18,570 nt of DNA, taken from assembly GCA_009778535.1 (NCBI GenBank), contig WRJP01000016.1, positions 1 through 18,570 of the forward strand, given 5' to 3'. The stretch comes from Propionibacteriaceae bacterium. Its GTDB lineage: Bacteria; Actinomycetota; Actinomycetes; Propionibacteriales; Propionibacteriaceae. Within the stretch, counting starts at the first letter, position 1, and every line of letters begins with the position of its first letter. Position numbers and translations under genes: made by a program. The notes under the pieces were generated by a model that was not told the origin of the DNA, did not search any database, and saw only the letters and a list, made by a program, of their open reading frames with translations. Positions 7,546-14,376 of the stretch are shown piece by piece.

Positions 7546-8100
7546 CTAGCGGTTCACTACCTTACGCGCTGGAGCGTCGGCAGTCTGAATCGAACCTAAC
7601 AAACGCCCCCACCAGGTAGCTCCCTGCTCTTGATCGGATTTTTGATTCTCGGCTTCGATCACGACACCAGCAGCGATGGGCTCGCCGTTATCGGCTACTA
7701 CCTTAAAGCCAGTTTCTCCAGGCATCACCCAACCAAGGCGTTCCCTGGCTTGCGTTTTCACGAATTCTGGGTCGTTCCAGCGGTCAAGCTCGGCTTCCAG
7801 CTCAGCTATCTTTGCCGAACGCTCCCTGATCTGTTGTTCCACAACCGCTAACTCGTGTTGCTGTCCGATGTAGATGCGTATGGTGTTGGCATATGACAGG
7901 CCTAGCACCACAAGAACCAAGATCAAGATGAATGCCCTCCTGGTCGCTGTCGACCCAATCGGAGTGCGTTTTACGACTTCCGGCTCGTCATGGTTCGGAG
8001 TTTCTGTCCTGTTGGACTCAGTTTGGCCAGGGCGTGTTCGCGCAGTTCCGTGTCGTTTTGAACGACCCGGGCCTGTATTTGAACGCGGAGTGGTCTTCAC
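7546..8100 (-). CDS. Septum formation initiator, FtsB/DivIC-like
   Basis: 184 residues with the layout of the FtsB/DivIC family, which bridges the divisome with FtsL and FtsQ. A basic, disordered cytoplasmic N-terminus (1-53) is followed by one membrane helix at about 55-72, then an extracellular coiled coil at about 80-108 (QQHELAVVEQQIRERSAKIA). After that comes the family motif DPEFVKTQARERLGWVMPGE at about 110-129. The long N-terminal and C-terminal extensions are typical of actinobacterial members. The start is GTG at 8100; TAGAAT lies 7 nt before it and no Shine-Dalgarno is present. DUF501 follows after 64 nt. In many actinobacteria enolase precedes this gene; here the divergent Tad pilus cluster does. 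Confidence 0.87.
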   Translation of the reverse strand: MKTTPRSNTGPGRSKRHGTARTRPGQTESNRTETPNHDEPEVVKRTPIGSTATRRAFILILVLVVLGLSYANTIRIYIGQQHELAVVEQQIRERSAKIAELEAELDRWNDPEFVKTQARERLGWVMPGETGFKVVADNGEPIAAGVVIEAENQKSDQEQGATWWGRLLGSIQTADAPARKVVNR

Positions 8101-8107
8101 CTGCCAA

Positions 8108-8113
8108 ATTCTA
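8108..8113 (-). promoter_or_regulatory. Candidate -10 hexamer, leaderless promoter of the ftsB-like gene
   Basis: TAGAAT on the minus strand matches TATAAT at 5 of 6 positions and ends 7 nt before the GTG at 8100. It lies in the divergent region shared with the Tad cluster. Confidence 0.45.
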
Positions 8114-8249
8114 AATGCTCATATGTAAAACGCTGCCACGGCGCGCCACCCACCGAGTCGGTAGCCATGCGATCCCGGTTGAACCGCAGCCAAGCAGAAA
8201 GCAGGTATAGCCCGTCGTGAGACTGTTTGAGTGAACCAGCGGTTCCTAC

Positions 8250-8278
8250 TCAACAGACGAGTTCCGGCTGTGTATAAC
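8250..8278 (+). promoter_or_regulatory. Candidate promoter of the Tad pilus cluster
   Basis: TATAAC at 8273-8278 matches the -10 consensus at 5 of 6 positions. TCAACA at 8250-8255 is a 4-of-6 match to TTGACA with the ideal 17-nt spacing. The expected transcription start (about 8285) falls inside the hairpin at 8277-8305. Most of this 246-nt gene-free stretch otherwise shows nothing I recognise. Confidence 0.38.
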
Positions 8279-8305
8279 ACCCTTGGCTTTCCACAGCCTG
8301 GGTGT
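8277..8305 (+). other. Stem-loop in the divergent region before tadZ
   Basis: ACACCC-TT-GGCT-(TTCCAC)-AGCC-T-GGGTGT forms a two-part stem of 6 and 4 bp, with 2-nt and 1-nt internal bulges, followed by TTC. The short T-run makes it a poor terminator. It could be a leader hairpin or operator. It overlaps a GTG at 8302 that could otherwise begin a longer tadZ frame. Confidence 0.5.
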
Positions 8306-8346
8306 TTCAGTGCAAGAAGAAGTGGCTGCCACCCATATTGCTAGAT

Positions 8347-9354
8347 ATGGAACGAGAAGTGTTGGTAATCGCAGCAGCCGGAGATTTGCAGGATTCAATC
8401 CTGTCAGTAGTTGCTGCCCAAGAGCTAAAAGGACGGGTAGCGACTGATGCCGCTCAGGCAGTGCCGCATTGGCAGCGGGCAGAAACTGTCGTCATCGCCC
8501 AAGATCTTGCCGAGGAGTTAGCTGCCCATTCTCTGCCGCATCGAGACCAGGTGTTTCTAGTTGGAAACAACGAATCAGTTTTAGCGACTTGGTCTACGCC
8601 GCTGGGAGCGAAAGTGCTAGTCATTCCAGAGCAACTAGCTTGGCTTGGCGCTGTCCTTGATGAAGGCTCGACGAAGTCGGGAGCGCCTGTGTACGCATTT
8701 CTGGGAGGCAGTGGCGGAGCAGGAGTTTCCACATTGGCGGCGGCAGTTGCTTTACGTGCCTCTAAACAGGGGTTGCGTAGTGTGTTGGTGGATGTTGACG
8801 CGTTAGGAGGCGGAATCGACTTACTGCTCGGCGTTGAACAAATTCAGGGATGGCGCTGGCCAAGTCTAGGAGCCGCCGAAGGTTATGTGGGTGATATTCG
8901 CCAATATCTTCCCCAAGTTGGGGGAGTCGCGGTAGTTTCGATGTCGCGTGATTCACATGTTGAGTTAGCCAAGGAGCCGCTGGTTGCGATCATACAGGCG
9001 CTGCGTCGTACCCATGATTTGGTTGTAATTGATGCTGGGAGGTCAGTCAGCGGTGCATCCATTCAGGCCGTCCGGTTAGCGACACAACGGTTCTTGCTGG
9101 TGATGGCAACAGTACGTGGAATTGCTGCCGCCGGTCAGGTTATGCGGGCGTATGGGTGTGACGTTGAGCTAGTTGTGCGCAAACCAGCAGGTGCTGCCGA
9201 CGCTACGACAGTAGCAGAACTGCTGGGGCAACGAGTTGTTGCCATGCTCCCTGAGGACAAAACCTTAGCTGCCGCCGCTGAGCGAGGAGAGCTTGCCTGG
9301 ATGAGCGCGCGACGGAGTTACCTGCGAACCTGCGCGGCATTGATAAACCGATGA
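8347..9354 (+). CDS. TadZ/CpaE-like ATPase (septum-site-determining Ssd type)
   Basis: 335 residues from the ATG at 8347. A poorly conserved receiver-like N-terminal region (1-110) precedes a MinD/ParA-type domain. The deviant Walker A is GGSGGAGVST (120-129), where the invariant P-loop lysine is replaced. Walker A' is LVDVDALGGGIDLLLG and Walker B is DLVVIDAG. This degenerate P-loop is typical of the actinobacterial Ssd proteins encoded with tad genes, which localise the pilus machine or affect septation (family knowledge). An in-frame GTG at 8302 would add 15 residues but falls in a hairpin; the added residues do not resemble the family, so ATG is preferred. Neither start has a good Shine-Dalgarno. 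Its stop overlaps tadA (ATGA). Confidence 0.82.
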   Translation: MEREVLVIAAAGDLQDSILSVVAAQELKGRVATDAAQAVPHWQRAETVVIAQDLAEELAAHSLPHRDQVFLVGNNESVLATWSTPLGAKVLVIPEQLAWLGAVLDEGSTKSGAPVYAFLGGSGGAGVSTLAAAVALRASKQGLRSVLVDVDALGGGIDLLLGVEQIQGWRWPSLGAAEGYVGDIRQYLPQVGGVAVVSMSRDSHVELAKEPLVAIIQALRRTHDLVVIDAGRSVSGASIQAVRLATQRFLLVMATVRGIAAAGQVMRAYGCDVELVVRKPAGAADATTVAELLGQRVVAMLPEDKTLAAAAERGELAWMSARRSYLRTCAALINR

Positions 9355-10484
9355 ATGAGCTAGATGAGATACGCGATTACCTGAGCCGGAACCATGTTCA
9401 GATGGGGCCGGTGGAAGTCAGCCAAGCCCTGCGGAATATGGGGCAGTTGGTGACCGATGCTCGGGTACGCTCGCTCGTCGGAGCCTTACGACAGGACAGC
9501 ATTGGAGCCGGAATTTTAGACCCGCTCTTGGATTTGCCTGGAGTTACGGATGTCATCGTAAATGGCCCCCAGCAGGTTTATTTCGACCGCGGTAAGGGGT
9601 TGGAGCTTTCCGATGTTAGTTTCAACGACGACGCAGCCGTGCGGCGCTTAGCTATCAGGCTAGCGGCGAGCATTGGAAGAAGGCTAGACGAGGGCAGCCC
9701 TTTCGTAGATGCACGGCTGCCAAATGGCGTGCGGGTACACGCTATTTTGGGTTCGCTTACCGACTGTGGCACCTGTCTTTCGCTGCGAATCCCGCCTCAG
9801 ATTCAACTCACGCTTCCAGATTGGGTGATGAATGAAACCATGAGTAAATCTGCCGCGATCTTATTAGATCGGCTGGTGGAGAAACGGCTGGCGTTTTTAG
9901 TGACTGGAGGCACGGGTTCGGGCAAGACGACGCTCTTGAGTACATTGCTTGGTCAAGTTGATTCCAATGAACGGATTGTGATTGTGGAGGATTCTCGCGA
10001 GTTGGATCCGCGTCATCCACATTGCATCCGTTTGGAATCGCGCACTGCCAACACTGAAGGGACAGGAAAGATAACGATGACTGATCTGGTACGGCAGGCG
10101 CTTCGGATGCGCCCAGACCGAGTTGTGGTCGGAGAAGTTCGTGGCGGTGAGTTGGTGGATTTGTTGACTGCTTTGAACACGGGGCACGAAGGTGGAGCTG
10201 GGACGGTTCATGCAAACTCAGCTAGCGACGTACCAGCGCGATTGGAAGCTTTGGCTGGATTGGGTGGGATGCGCAGCGATACTCTGCATTCCCAACTGGC
10301 TGCTGCTTTGGATGTTTTCATTCATATCCGTCGTTTGGCTGGTGGAAGGCGTTGGGTCGAAGAAGTCGCTGTCATCGAATCCAGTGCAGGTAGATGCCAG
10401 GTAGTTCCTGCGGTTCGGTTTTTTCCTGATGGTCGAACCCAGCGTGAAGCTGGGTTTTCTAGGTTGGAAAAACTGGTTGCGTGA
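9351..10484 (+). CDS. tadA: TadA/CpaF pilus assembly ATPase
   Basis: 377 residues. The secretion ATPase family GspE/VirB11 powers assembly of Flp pili at the inner face of the membrane. After an N-terminal domain (1-100, with LPGVTDVIVNGP at 62-73), Walker A is GGTGSGKT (186-193). The Asp box is IVIVEDSRELDP, Walker B is VVVGEVRGGE (258-267), and the His box is TGHEGGAGTVHAN (277-289). The His box differs from the more usual TGHDGSLSTVHAN, but the histidines are kept. All ATPase motifs look intact. The ATG overlaps the tadZ stop by 4 nt (ATGA), so it is translationally coupled. tadB follows with a one-base overlap. Confidence 0.93.
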   Translation: MNELDEIRDYLSRNHVQMGPVEVSQALRNMGQLVTDARVRSLVGALRQDSIGAGILDPLLDLPGVTDVIVNGPQQVYFDRGKGLELSDVSFNDDAAVRRLAIRLAASIGRRLDEGSPFVDARLPNGVRVHAILGSLTDCGTCLSLRIPPQIQLTLPDWVMNETMSKSAAILLDRLVEKRLAFLVTGGTGSGKTTLLSTLLGQVDSNERIVIVEDSRELDPRHPHCIRLESRTANTEGTGKITMTDLVRQALRMRPDRVVVGEVRGGELVDLLTALNTGHEGGAGTVHANSASDVPARLEALAGLGGMRSDTLHSQLAAALDVFIHIRRLAGGRRWVEEVAVIESSAGRCQVVPAVRFFPDGRTQREAGFSRLEKLVA

Positions 10485-11254
10485 TGACAATTTTGTGTGC
10501 GGCGTTGTGTGGTTTGACGGTGTGGCTTGTGATTTTGCCATTCCGCAGCGCAGCACCGTTGCAGCAGCGTTCGCCGTTGGCTCAAAGAAACTGGCGGCAG
10601 CATTGGCCGTTACTGACGGGTCTTTTTACAGCTTTAGTCGTGGCTTTGTTAGGGAAGATCGGGATTGGGCTGGCGGTGGGAGGAATAGTTGGAACTGTCA
10701 GCAGTGTTGCGCAGGCAGCTCACAAGCGGAGAACCGCAGCCTTGAACAGCGAAAGAGTCCTAGCGGCTTGCCGAGAATTATCCGCGTTGTTGAAACTGGG
10801 GATGGGTGGTGTGGACGCTTTGAAAGCGATGGTTGGTGATTGCGATGTATTTGCCGAACCTGCGGCACTGGCTCATCTTGGAGGGGATATCGCTGCAAAT
10901 ATCGGAAAGCTTGGCGATGAACCAGGGTTTGGCTCCTTGAAGAATCTAGCGACAGCTTGGAAAATCTCCGAAACGACAGGAGCGTCGTTAGCAGAAACGG
11001 TTGATGTTCTCACTGCGGAACTAGCCGGACAGCAAGAAATAAAACTTGCCCAAGCCGTTGAATTAGCACCATCACGAACGACAAGTCGCCTTTTGGCGGT
11101 TCTGCCCCTCGCCGGAGTGCTCTTAGGGTATGGCTTGGGGGGAGATCCGGTGGGGTTTCTAGTCGATTCTATTTTGGGCGAGATTGTTTTAGTCTGCGGG
11201 GCTGGTATGGCATGTGCGGGAATCCTGTGGTGCGAACGGATAACTAATGCTTAG
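10484..11254 (+). CDS. TadB-like type II secretion F-domain membrane protein
   Basis: 256 residues with an N-terminal hydrophobic segment (2-20), a second at about 43-75 (LLTGLFTALVVALLGKIGIGLAVGG region), a soluble helical GspF-type domain at about 90-195 and C-terminal hydrophobic segments near 200-250. The motif LAACRELSALLKLGMGG begins the F domain, and AWKISETTGASLAETVDVL is the typical second half. It would form the membrane platform on which TadA acts. The ATG at 10484 overlaps the tadA stop (TGATG); a GTG one codon earlier is possible. It is shorter than proteobacterial TadB, as usual in actinobacteria. Identification rests on the F-domain pattern and gene order. Confidence 0.83.
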   Translation: MTILCAALCGLTVWLVILPFRSAAPLQQRSPLAQRNWRQHWPLLTGLFTALVVALLGKIGIGLAVGGIVGTVSSVAQAAHKRRTAALNSERVLAACRELSALLKLGMGGVDALKAMVGDCDVFAEPAALAHLGGDIAANIGKLGDEPGFGSLKNLATAWKISETTGASLAETVDVLTAELAGQQEIKLAQAVELAPSRTTSRLLAVLPLAGVLLGYGLGGDPVGFLVDSILGEIVLVCGAGMACAGILWCERITNA

Positions 11255-11855
11255 CTTGACTGCCATCGCTGTAGGAATCACTGTCTGGCTGCTGCAAACT
11301 CCTTCTCCATTGCAGCGTCTGAAACCAGGGAATGAGAAAACGCTAAGCAAGGCGTTGCAGCGATTGGTCAATTGGACAAAAACGGTTCCAACCACCCAGC
11401 GGTTGCGGCAAGCCAACATAGCCAGTCAAGACCTGCCACTGATCGCTGATCTTCTTGCGGTCTGCTTAGAAGCTGGTATGCCGTTGCGTAGTGCGGTGGC
11501 AGCGTATGTGGAGGCTTCATCCCAGCCCGCCGCAGTGGTATTGACTGGGGTCTTGGCACGGATTCAGATAGGGATAGATGAAAAAACGGCTTGGGATGAA
11601 GTACGTGCCGTGTCTGGTTGGGAAGCCTTGGCATCCCAACTGAGTTTCAGTGCCGCAGCTGGAACTTCTACCGCGGCTGCGCTAAGGATGGTTAGTGCCA
11701 GTATGCGCAAAGCTGCCGCGGCTTGCGCAGGCGAGAATGCAAGAAGTGTCGGAGTAAAGATAGTGTTCCCACTCACGCTGTGCTTCCTTCCGGCGTTCAT
11801 ACTTTTGGGCATCGTTCCGATCATTGGAGGAATCGTTTCTGGAGTGTTCGGATGA
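11247..11855 (+). CDS. TadC-like type II secretion F-domain membrane protein
   Basis: 202 residues. It starts with a hydrophobic segment (1-16), then carries the F-domain helix pair: DLPLIADLLAVCLEAGMPLRSAV, and later SQLSFSAAAGTSTAAALRMV. It ends with a hydrophobic hairpin (VFPLTLCFLPAFILLGIVPIIGGIV). This is the second platform protein paired with TadB. The ATG overlaps the end of tadB by 8 nt, so tadZ-A-B-C form an uninterrupted coupled set. A 124-nt gap then separates it from the pilin genes. The protein is short for TadC, but the core motifs are present. Confidence 0.83.
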   Translation: MLSLTAIAVGITVWLLQTPSPLQRLKPGNEKTLSKALQRLVNWTKTVPTTQRLRQANIASQDLPLIADLLAVCLEAGMPLRSAVAAYVEASSQPAAVVLTGVLARIQIGIDEKTAWDEVRAVSGWEALASQLSFSAAAGTSTAAALRMVSASMRKAAAACAGENARSVGVKIVFPLTLCFLPAFILLGIVPIIGGIVSGVFG

Positions 11856-11860
11856 GAAAA

Positions 11861-11915
11861 ATATCCACAGCTTTTCATGTGCATGGACGCATATCCACAC
11901 CTTCACATGCAACAA
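11861..11915 (+). repeat. Pair of near-repeats upstream of the pilin gene
   Basis: ATATCCACA occurs at 11861 and 11891, exactly 30 nt apart. Each copy is followed by CTT and a CATG-containing block (TCATGTGCATG and TCACATGCA). The copies match over about 22 nt with a 2-nt gap. They lie in the 124-nt gap between tadC and the pilin gene and may be paired regulatory sites. CATGTG/CACATG also lets the region fold into a 6-bp stem. The role is unknown. Confidence 0.45.
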
Positions 11916-11979
11916 GCAAATCTTGCAGCTTCCAAACCAAAATGAATAGTGCGAACCCGCAAAGATAGAAAGGAAAACT

Positions 11980-12171
11980 ATGTTGAGTCTCTTGCAAAAA
12001 CGCACCGATGAGCGTGGAATGACCACTGCGGAATATGCGGTTGGAACTGTCGCTTCTGTGAGTATTGTCGGGGTTTTGATTGCGATTATTCAGAATCCTG
12101 AGTTTCAAGCATTACTTATGAACCTCGTTGGAATCATCTTCAATGCTATGCAGCGGATGGTAGTCGGTTAG
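11980..12171 (+). CDS. DUF4244/Flp-type pilin precursor
   Basis: A 63-residue small pilin. A basic leader (MLSLLQKRTDERG) ends at a class III prepilin site: Gly13, then MTTAEYAVGTVASVSIVGVL. Glu18 is at position +5 of the mature chain and Tyr19 follows, the GX4EY hallmark. One hydrophobic helix of about 25 residues forms the pilus core. The sequence ERGMTTAEYAVGT is characteristic of actinobacterial DUF4244 proteins, which take the Flp place in their tad clusters. AAAGGAAA lies just upstream of the ATG. It is separated from tadC by 124 nt and followed by a very stable stem-loop, so its transcript level may differ from its neighbours. The prepilin peptidase needed to process it is not in this window. 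Confidence 0.88.
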   Translation: MLSLLQKRTDERGMTTAEYAVGTVASVSIVGVLIAIIQNPEFQALLMNLVGIIFNAMQRMVVG

Positions 12172-12176
12172 ACCTT

Positions 12177-12212
12177 TTGGGTAGGGGCGGCATGACCGTC
12201 GCTCCTACCCAA
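12177..12212 (+). other. Strong stem-loop between the pilin and TadE genes
   Basis: TTGGGTAGG (12177-12185) pairs perfectly with CCTACCCAA (12204-12212). Inside it GGCGGC and GTCGCT extend the stem with two G-U wobbles to about 15 bp, around an ATGACC loop. No T-run follows on either strand, so it is not a classic intrinsic terminator. It lies 5 nt after the pilin stop, where a stabilising or partial-termination element would raise pilin mRNA over the downstream minor pilins (inference). Confidence 0.6.
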
Positions 12213-12246
12213 GCCAAAGTAAAGACCAGGTGCAGAAAGGAGAAAA

Positions 12247-12603
12247 ATGCCGCAAATCACGACGCGTCAAACAGACGAGGACGGCATGGTCACAGCGGAA
12301 CTGGCTTTTGCTTCACTGTTCGCTGCGGGCTTTGTGGTACTGCTTGCCTGGGTAGTTTCGTTGCTGCTTGTTTTTGCTGGCTGTTATTCCACTGCTTCGC
12401 AAGTCGCGCGGCAGAACGCTCGTGGCGATCAGGCTGCGGTGAAGTTGGCTATCGACGCTGGCCCTCCAGGGTCAACTGTCGTCATCACGCGCTCAACAAC
12501 CATGGTTACTGTGCAGGTAAGAGTTGCAGCGCAGCCTTGGGCAAAATGGCTACCTGCCGTGCCCTTGACAGCGCAGGCTCATGCTTTTATTGAGAGCGGG
12601 TGA
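12247..12603 (+). CDS. TadE-like minor pseudopilin
   Basis: 118 residues. The leader MPQITTRQTDEDG is followed by MVTAELAFASLFAAGFVVLLAWVV, a prepilin-like site with Gly13 and Glu18 at +5, then a long hydrophobic helix. The extracellular part contains the TadE-like ASQVARQNARGD motif. TadE proteins are processed minor pilins needed for Flp pilus assembly. AAAGGAG stands 5 nt before the ATG. It sits between the pilin and another TadE/TadG-like gene, 3 nt before the latter. The length is usual for actinobacterial TadE homologues. Confidence 0.83.
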   Translation: MPQITTRQTDEDGMVTAELAFASLFAAGFVVLLAWVVSLLLVFAGCYSTASQVARQNARGDQAAVKLAIDAGPPGSTVVITRSTTMVTVQVRVAAQPWAKWLPAVPLTAQAHAFIESG

Positions 12604-12606
12604 GAC

Positions 12607-12954
12607 ATGTCAACCGGTCATGACGACCAGGCAGGCTCGGGAACAGTGCTGATAGCAGCTGTGTTGCTGATCGGTTGCCTGTTAGCTGGGTTAGCTGTTA
12701 GTGCCGCAGCGTATTTAGTGAAGATGGAGCAGGTAAGTCAGGCTTCGGATTTGACAGTTCTGGCAGCCGCGGGATTTGGATGTGACGCAGCGGAAAATGT
12801 TGCAGCAACCCATCATGTCGAAATCCTAAGCTGCGAGTTTGCTGGTGACGCATTCGACCACGTTGCCATAGTCACAGTCGCTGGAGAGTTCAACCTTTTT
12901 GGATTCAAATCCCAAATCACCCAAACCGCCTACGGCGGAAAGTTGGCAAACTGA
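12607..12954 (+). CDS. TadE/TadG-like secretion-neighbourhood protein
   Basis: 115 residues: a short hydrophilic start (MSTGHDDQAGSG), then TVLIAAVLLIGCLLAGLAVSAAAYLV as a single membrane helix. Next is a QASDLTVLAAAG motif, and an extracellular part with a pair of cysteines (near residues 57 and 77, spaced for a disulfide). This order, with G-S-G/A-T before the helix and ADLAALAAA-like after it, matches the actinobacterial TadE-like family that ends tad clusters. Unlike the two upstream proteins it lacks Glu at +5. The ATG is 3 nt after the TadE stop. In many actinobacteria a DEAD-box helicase gene lies beside this gene; here serS follows after 150 nt. Confidence 0.75.
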   Translation: MSTGHDDQAGSGTVLIAAVLLIGCLLAGLAVSAAAYLVKMEQVSQASDLTVLAAAGFGCDAAENVAATHHVEILSCEFAGDAFDHVAIVTVAGEFNLFGFKSQITQTAYGGKLAN

Positions 12955-13008
12955 CCCATTTCGCCGAAGGTTCTGATCTGTTGAGTCTTTCTTTGTAATC
13001 CGTCACTC

Positions 13009-13085
13009 GTTGGGGTTTCGATACCGCCTTCGTCAAGCGACGATGTCGGCCGGAAAAAGCCGCGTCGCAACAACATCGCCCCAAC
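13009..13085 (+). other. Nested inverted repeats upstream of serS
   Basis: GTTGGGG (13009-13015) can pair with CCCCAAC (13079-13085). Just inside, CGATGT (13041-13046) pairs with ACATCG (13073-13078), and CGGC/GCCG closes a small inner loop. TCGTC-AAGC-GACGA is an alternative hairpin at 13030-13043. The region includes GGTTTCGATAC, also found inverted near 17001. No T-box signature is visible. If the leaderless start of serS is right, this is upstream DNA, not an mRNA leader. Confidence 0.35.
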
Positions 13086-13091
13086 CCAGGA

Positions 13092-13097
13092 TAAACT
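13092..13097 (+). promoter_or_regulatory. Candidate -10 hexamer, leaderless promoter of serS
   Basis: TAAACT (TANNNT) ends 7 nt before the GTG at 13105. The intervening TGCGGGC is not a Shine-Dalgarno. Confidence 0.4.
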
Positions 13098-13104
13098 TGC
13101 GGGC

Positions 13105-14376
13105 GTGATTGACCCGAAGTTGCTAAGAACTGATCCTGAGCTGTTACGTCGTTCCCAAGGTGCCCGAGGGGAGTCGGTAGCCTTAGTCGATGAACTCATC
13201 ACTGCCGACGAAACCCGGCGCTCTTTAATTGCGGCATTTGAGAAGTTGCGTGCCGAGCAGAACCAAATCGGGAAACAGGTAGCGAAAGCCACCGGAACCG
13301 AAAAAACGACACTACTTGATCGCACTAAGCAACTATCGCTGGATGTTAAGGCAGCCAATAATGCCAGTGAAGCCGCTGAAGCCAAGTTCACTGAGCTGTT
13401 GAAAGCGTTTCCTAATCTGGTTTTTGACGATGTTCCGCTCGGCGGAGAAGACGATTTTCGCGTCTTGGAAACTATCGGAGCCCCCCGCGATTTTCTAGCC
13501 GAAGGGTTCGCCCCGAAAGATCACCTGGAACTAGGAGAGGCGCTAGGTGCGATTGACATGGATCGCGGCGCAAAGGTTTCGGGGTCGAGATTCTATTTTC
13601 TAACTGGCGTCGGTGCTCAACTTGAGTTTGCGCTCATCAACTTGGCCATCAGCAAGGCGCTGAGTTGGGGATTCACGCCAATCCTTCCCCCGGCGTTGGT
13701 TAAGGCCTCAGCGATGGAAGGCACCGGTTTTCTTGGCCAAGCCGCCCAGGATGTGTATCACTTGCCAAATGACGATCTTTATCTGGTGGGAACCTCAGAG
13801 GTTGCGTTGGCTGCTTATCACAGCGGCGAGATTCTGGATGCAGCTTCGCTGCCGCGTAACTATGTGGGTTACAGCCCGTGTTTTCGGCGGGAGGCAGGTT
13901 CCTACGGGCGTGACGTGCGCGGAATCTTTCGGGTGCATTGGTTCGACAAAGTGGAGATGTTTGTTTTCTGCGACCCGGAGAATTCCCACGCCGAACACCA
14001 ACGGCTGCTCGGGTATGAGAAAGACTTCATCGCCGCGTTGGAATTGCCTTTCCAGGTGTTAGAAGTAGCTGCGGGTGATCTGGGTATGAGTGCAGCTCGA
14101 AAATATGACTGTTACGGCTGGGTGCCGAGCCAAGGCAAGTACCGTGAGATCACTTCAACCTCTAACTGCACCGAATTTCAAGCCAGGCGACTAGATATTA
14201 GGATGCGTGACGACAATCAGATTCGCCCGGTGGCAACCTTGAACGGGACGTTGTGTGCAATGACGCGAATGATAATCATGCTGCTGGAAAATCATCAGCA
14301 ATCCGACGGTTCTATTTATGTTCCAGTTGCACTGCGCCAGTTCTTAGGTATGGATATCATTAAGTCTGCGGATTGA
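13105..14376 (+). CDS. serS: Seryl-tRNA synthetase
   Basis: 423 residues, the usual length. It charges tRNA-Ser (and tRNA-Sec where present) with serine. The N-terminus MIDPKLLRTDPELLR and the antiparallel coiled-coil arm at about 25-105 are the tRNA-binding domain. The class II core follows: motif 1 ending in WGFTPILPPALVKASAMEGTGF, TSEVAL for the serine pocket, motif 2 FRREAGSYGRDVRGIFRVHWFDKVEMF, and motif 3 NGTLCAMTRMIIMLLENHQ with the conserved arginine. The ITSTSNCTEFQARR motif is intact. The start is GTG at 13105, matching the family N-terminus. No Shine-Dalgarno is seen; TAAACT lies 7 nt upstream. The 3' end overlaps the convergent pheA by 17 nt, so the two transcripts are antisense there. 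Confidence 0.97.
   Translation: MIDPKLLRTDPELLRRSQGARGESVALVDELITADETRRSLIAAFEKLRAEQNQIGKQVAKATGTEKTTLLDRTKQLSLDVKAANNASEAAEAKFTELLKAFPNLVFDDVPLGGEDDFRVLETIGAPRDFLAEGFAPKDHLELGEALGAIDMDRGAKVSGSRFYFLTGVGAQLEFALINLAISKALSWGFTPILPPALVKASAMEGTGFLGQAAQDVYHLPNDDLYLVGTSEVALAAYHSGEILDAASLPRNYVGYSPCFRREAGSYGRDVRGIFRVHWFDKVEMFVFCDPENSHAEHQRLLGYEKDFIAALELPFQVLEVAAGDLGMSAARKYDCYGWVPSQGKYREITSTSNCTEFQARRLDIRMRDDNQIRPVATLNGTLCAMTRMIIMLLENHQQSDGSIYVPVALRQFLGMDIIKSAD

Noticed and set aside
8250..11915. Replication origin suggested by DnaA-box-like strings
   Set aside because: Only one exact TTATNCACA was noticed, with a few near-matches scattered over kilobases. There is no AT-rich unwinding region and no dnaA or dnaN gene nearby.
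11682..12108. Minus-strand frames across the tadC-pilin gap
   Set aside because: They run through the tadC 3' end and the pilin gene in antisense, with no start signals and no recognisable domain.
13011..13027. tRNA-like T-arm (GGTTTCGATACC)
   Set aside because: There is no matching acceptor, D-arm or anticodon arm around it; the string fits the intergenic repeat better.
12955..13104. T-box or other tRNA-sensing riboswitch upstream of serS
   Set aside because: No AGGGTGGNACCGCG-like T-box sequence or terminator/antiterminator pair with a T-run is present, and serS appears leaderless.
12930..13391. Minus-strand 153-codon frame overlapping the serS start
   Set aside because: It overlaps the conserved serS N-terminus, and its serine-rich translation is typical of an antisense shadow.
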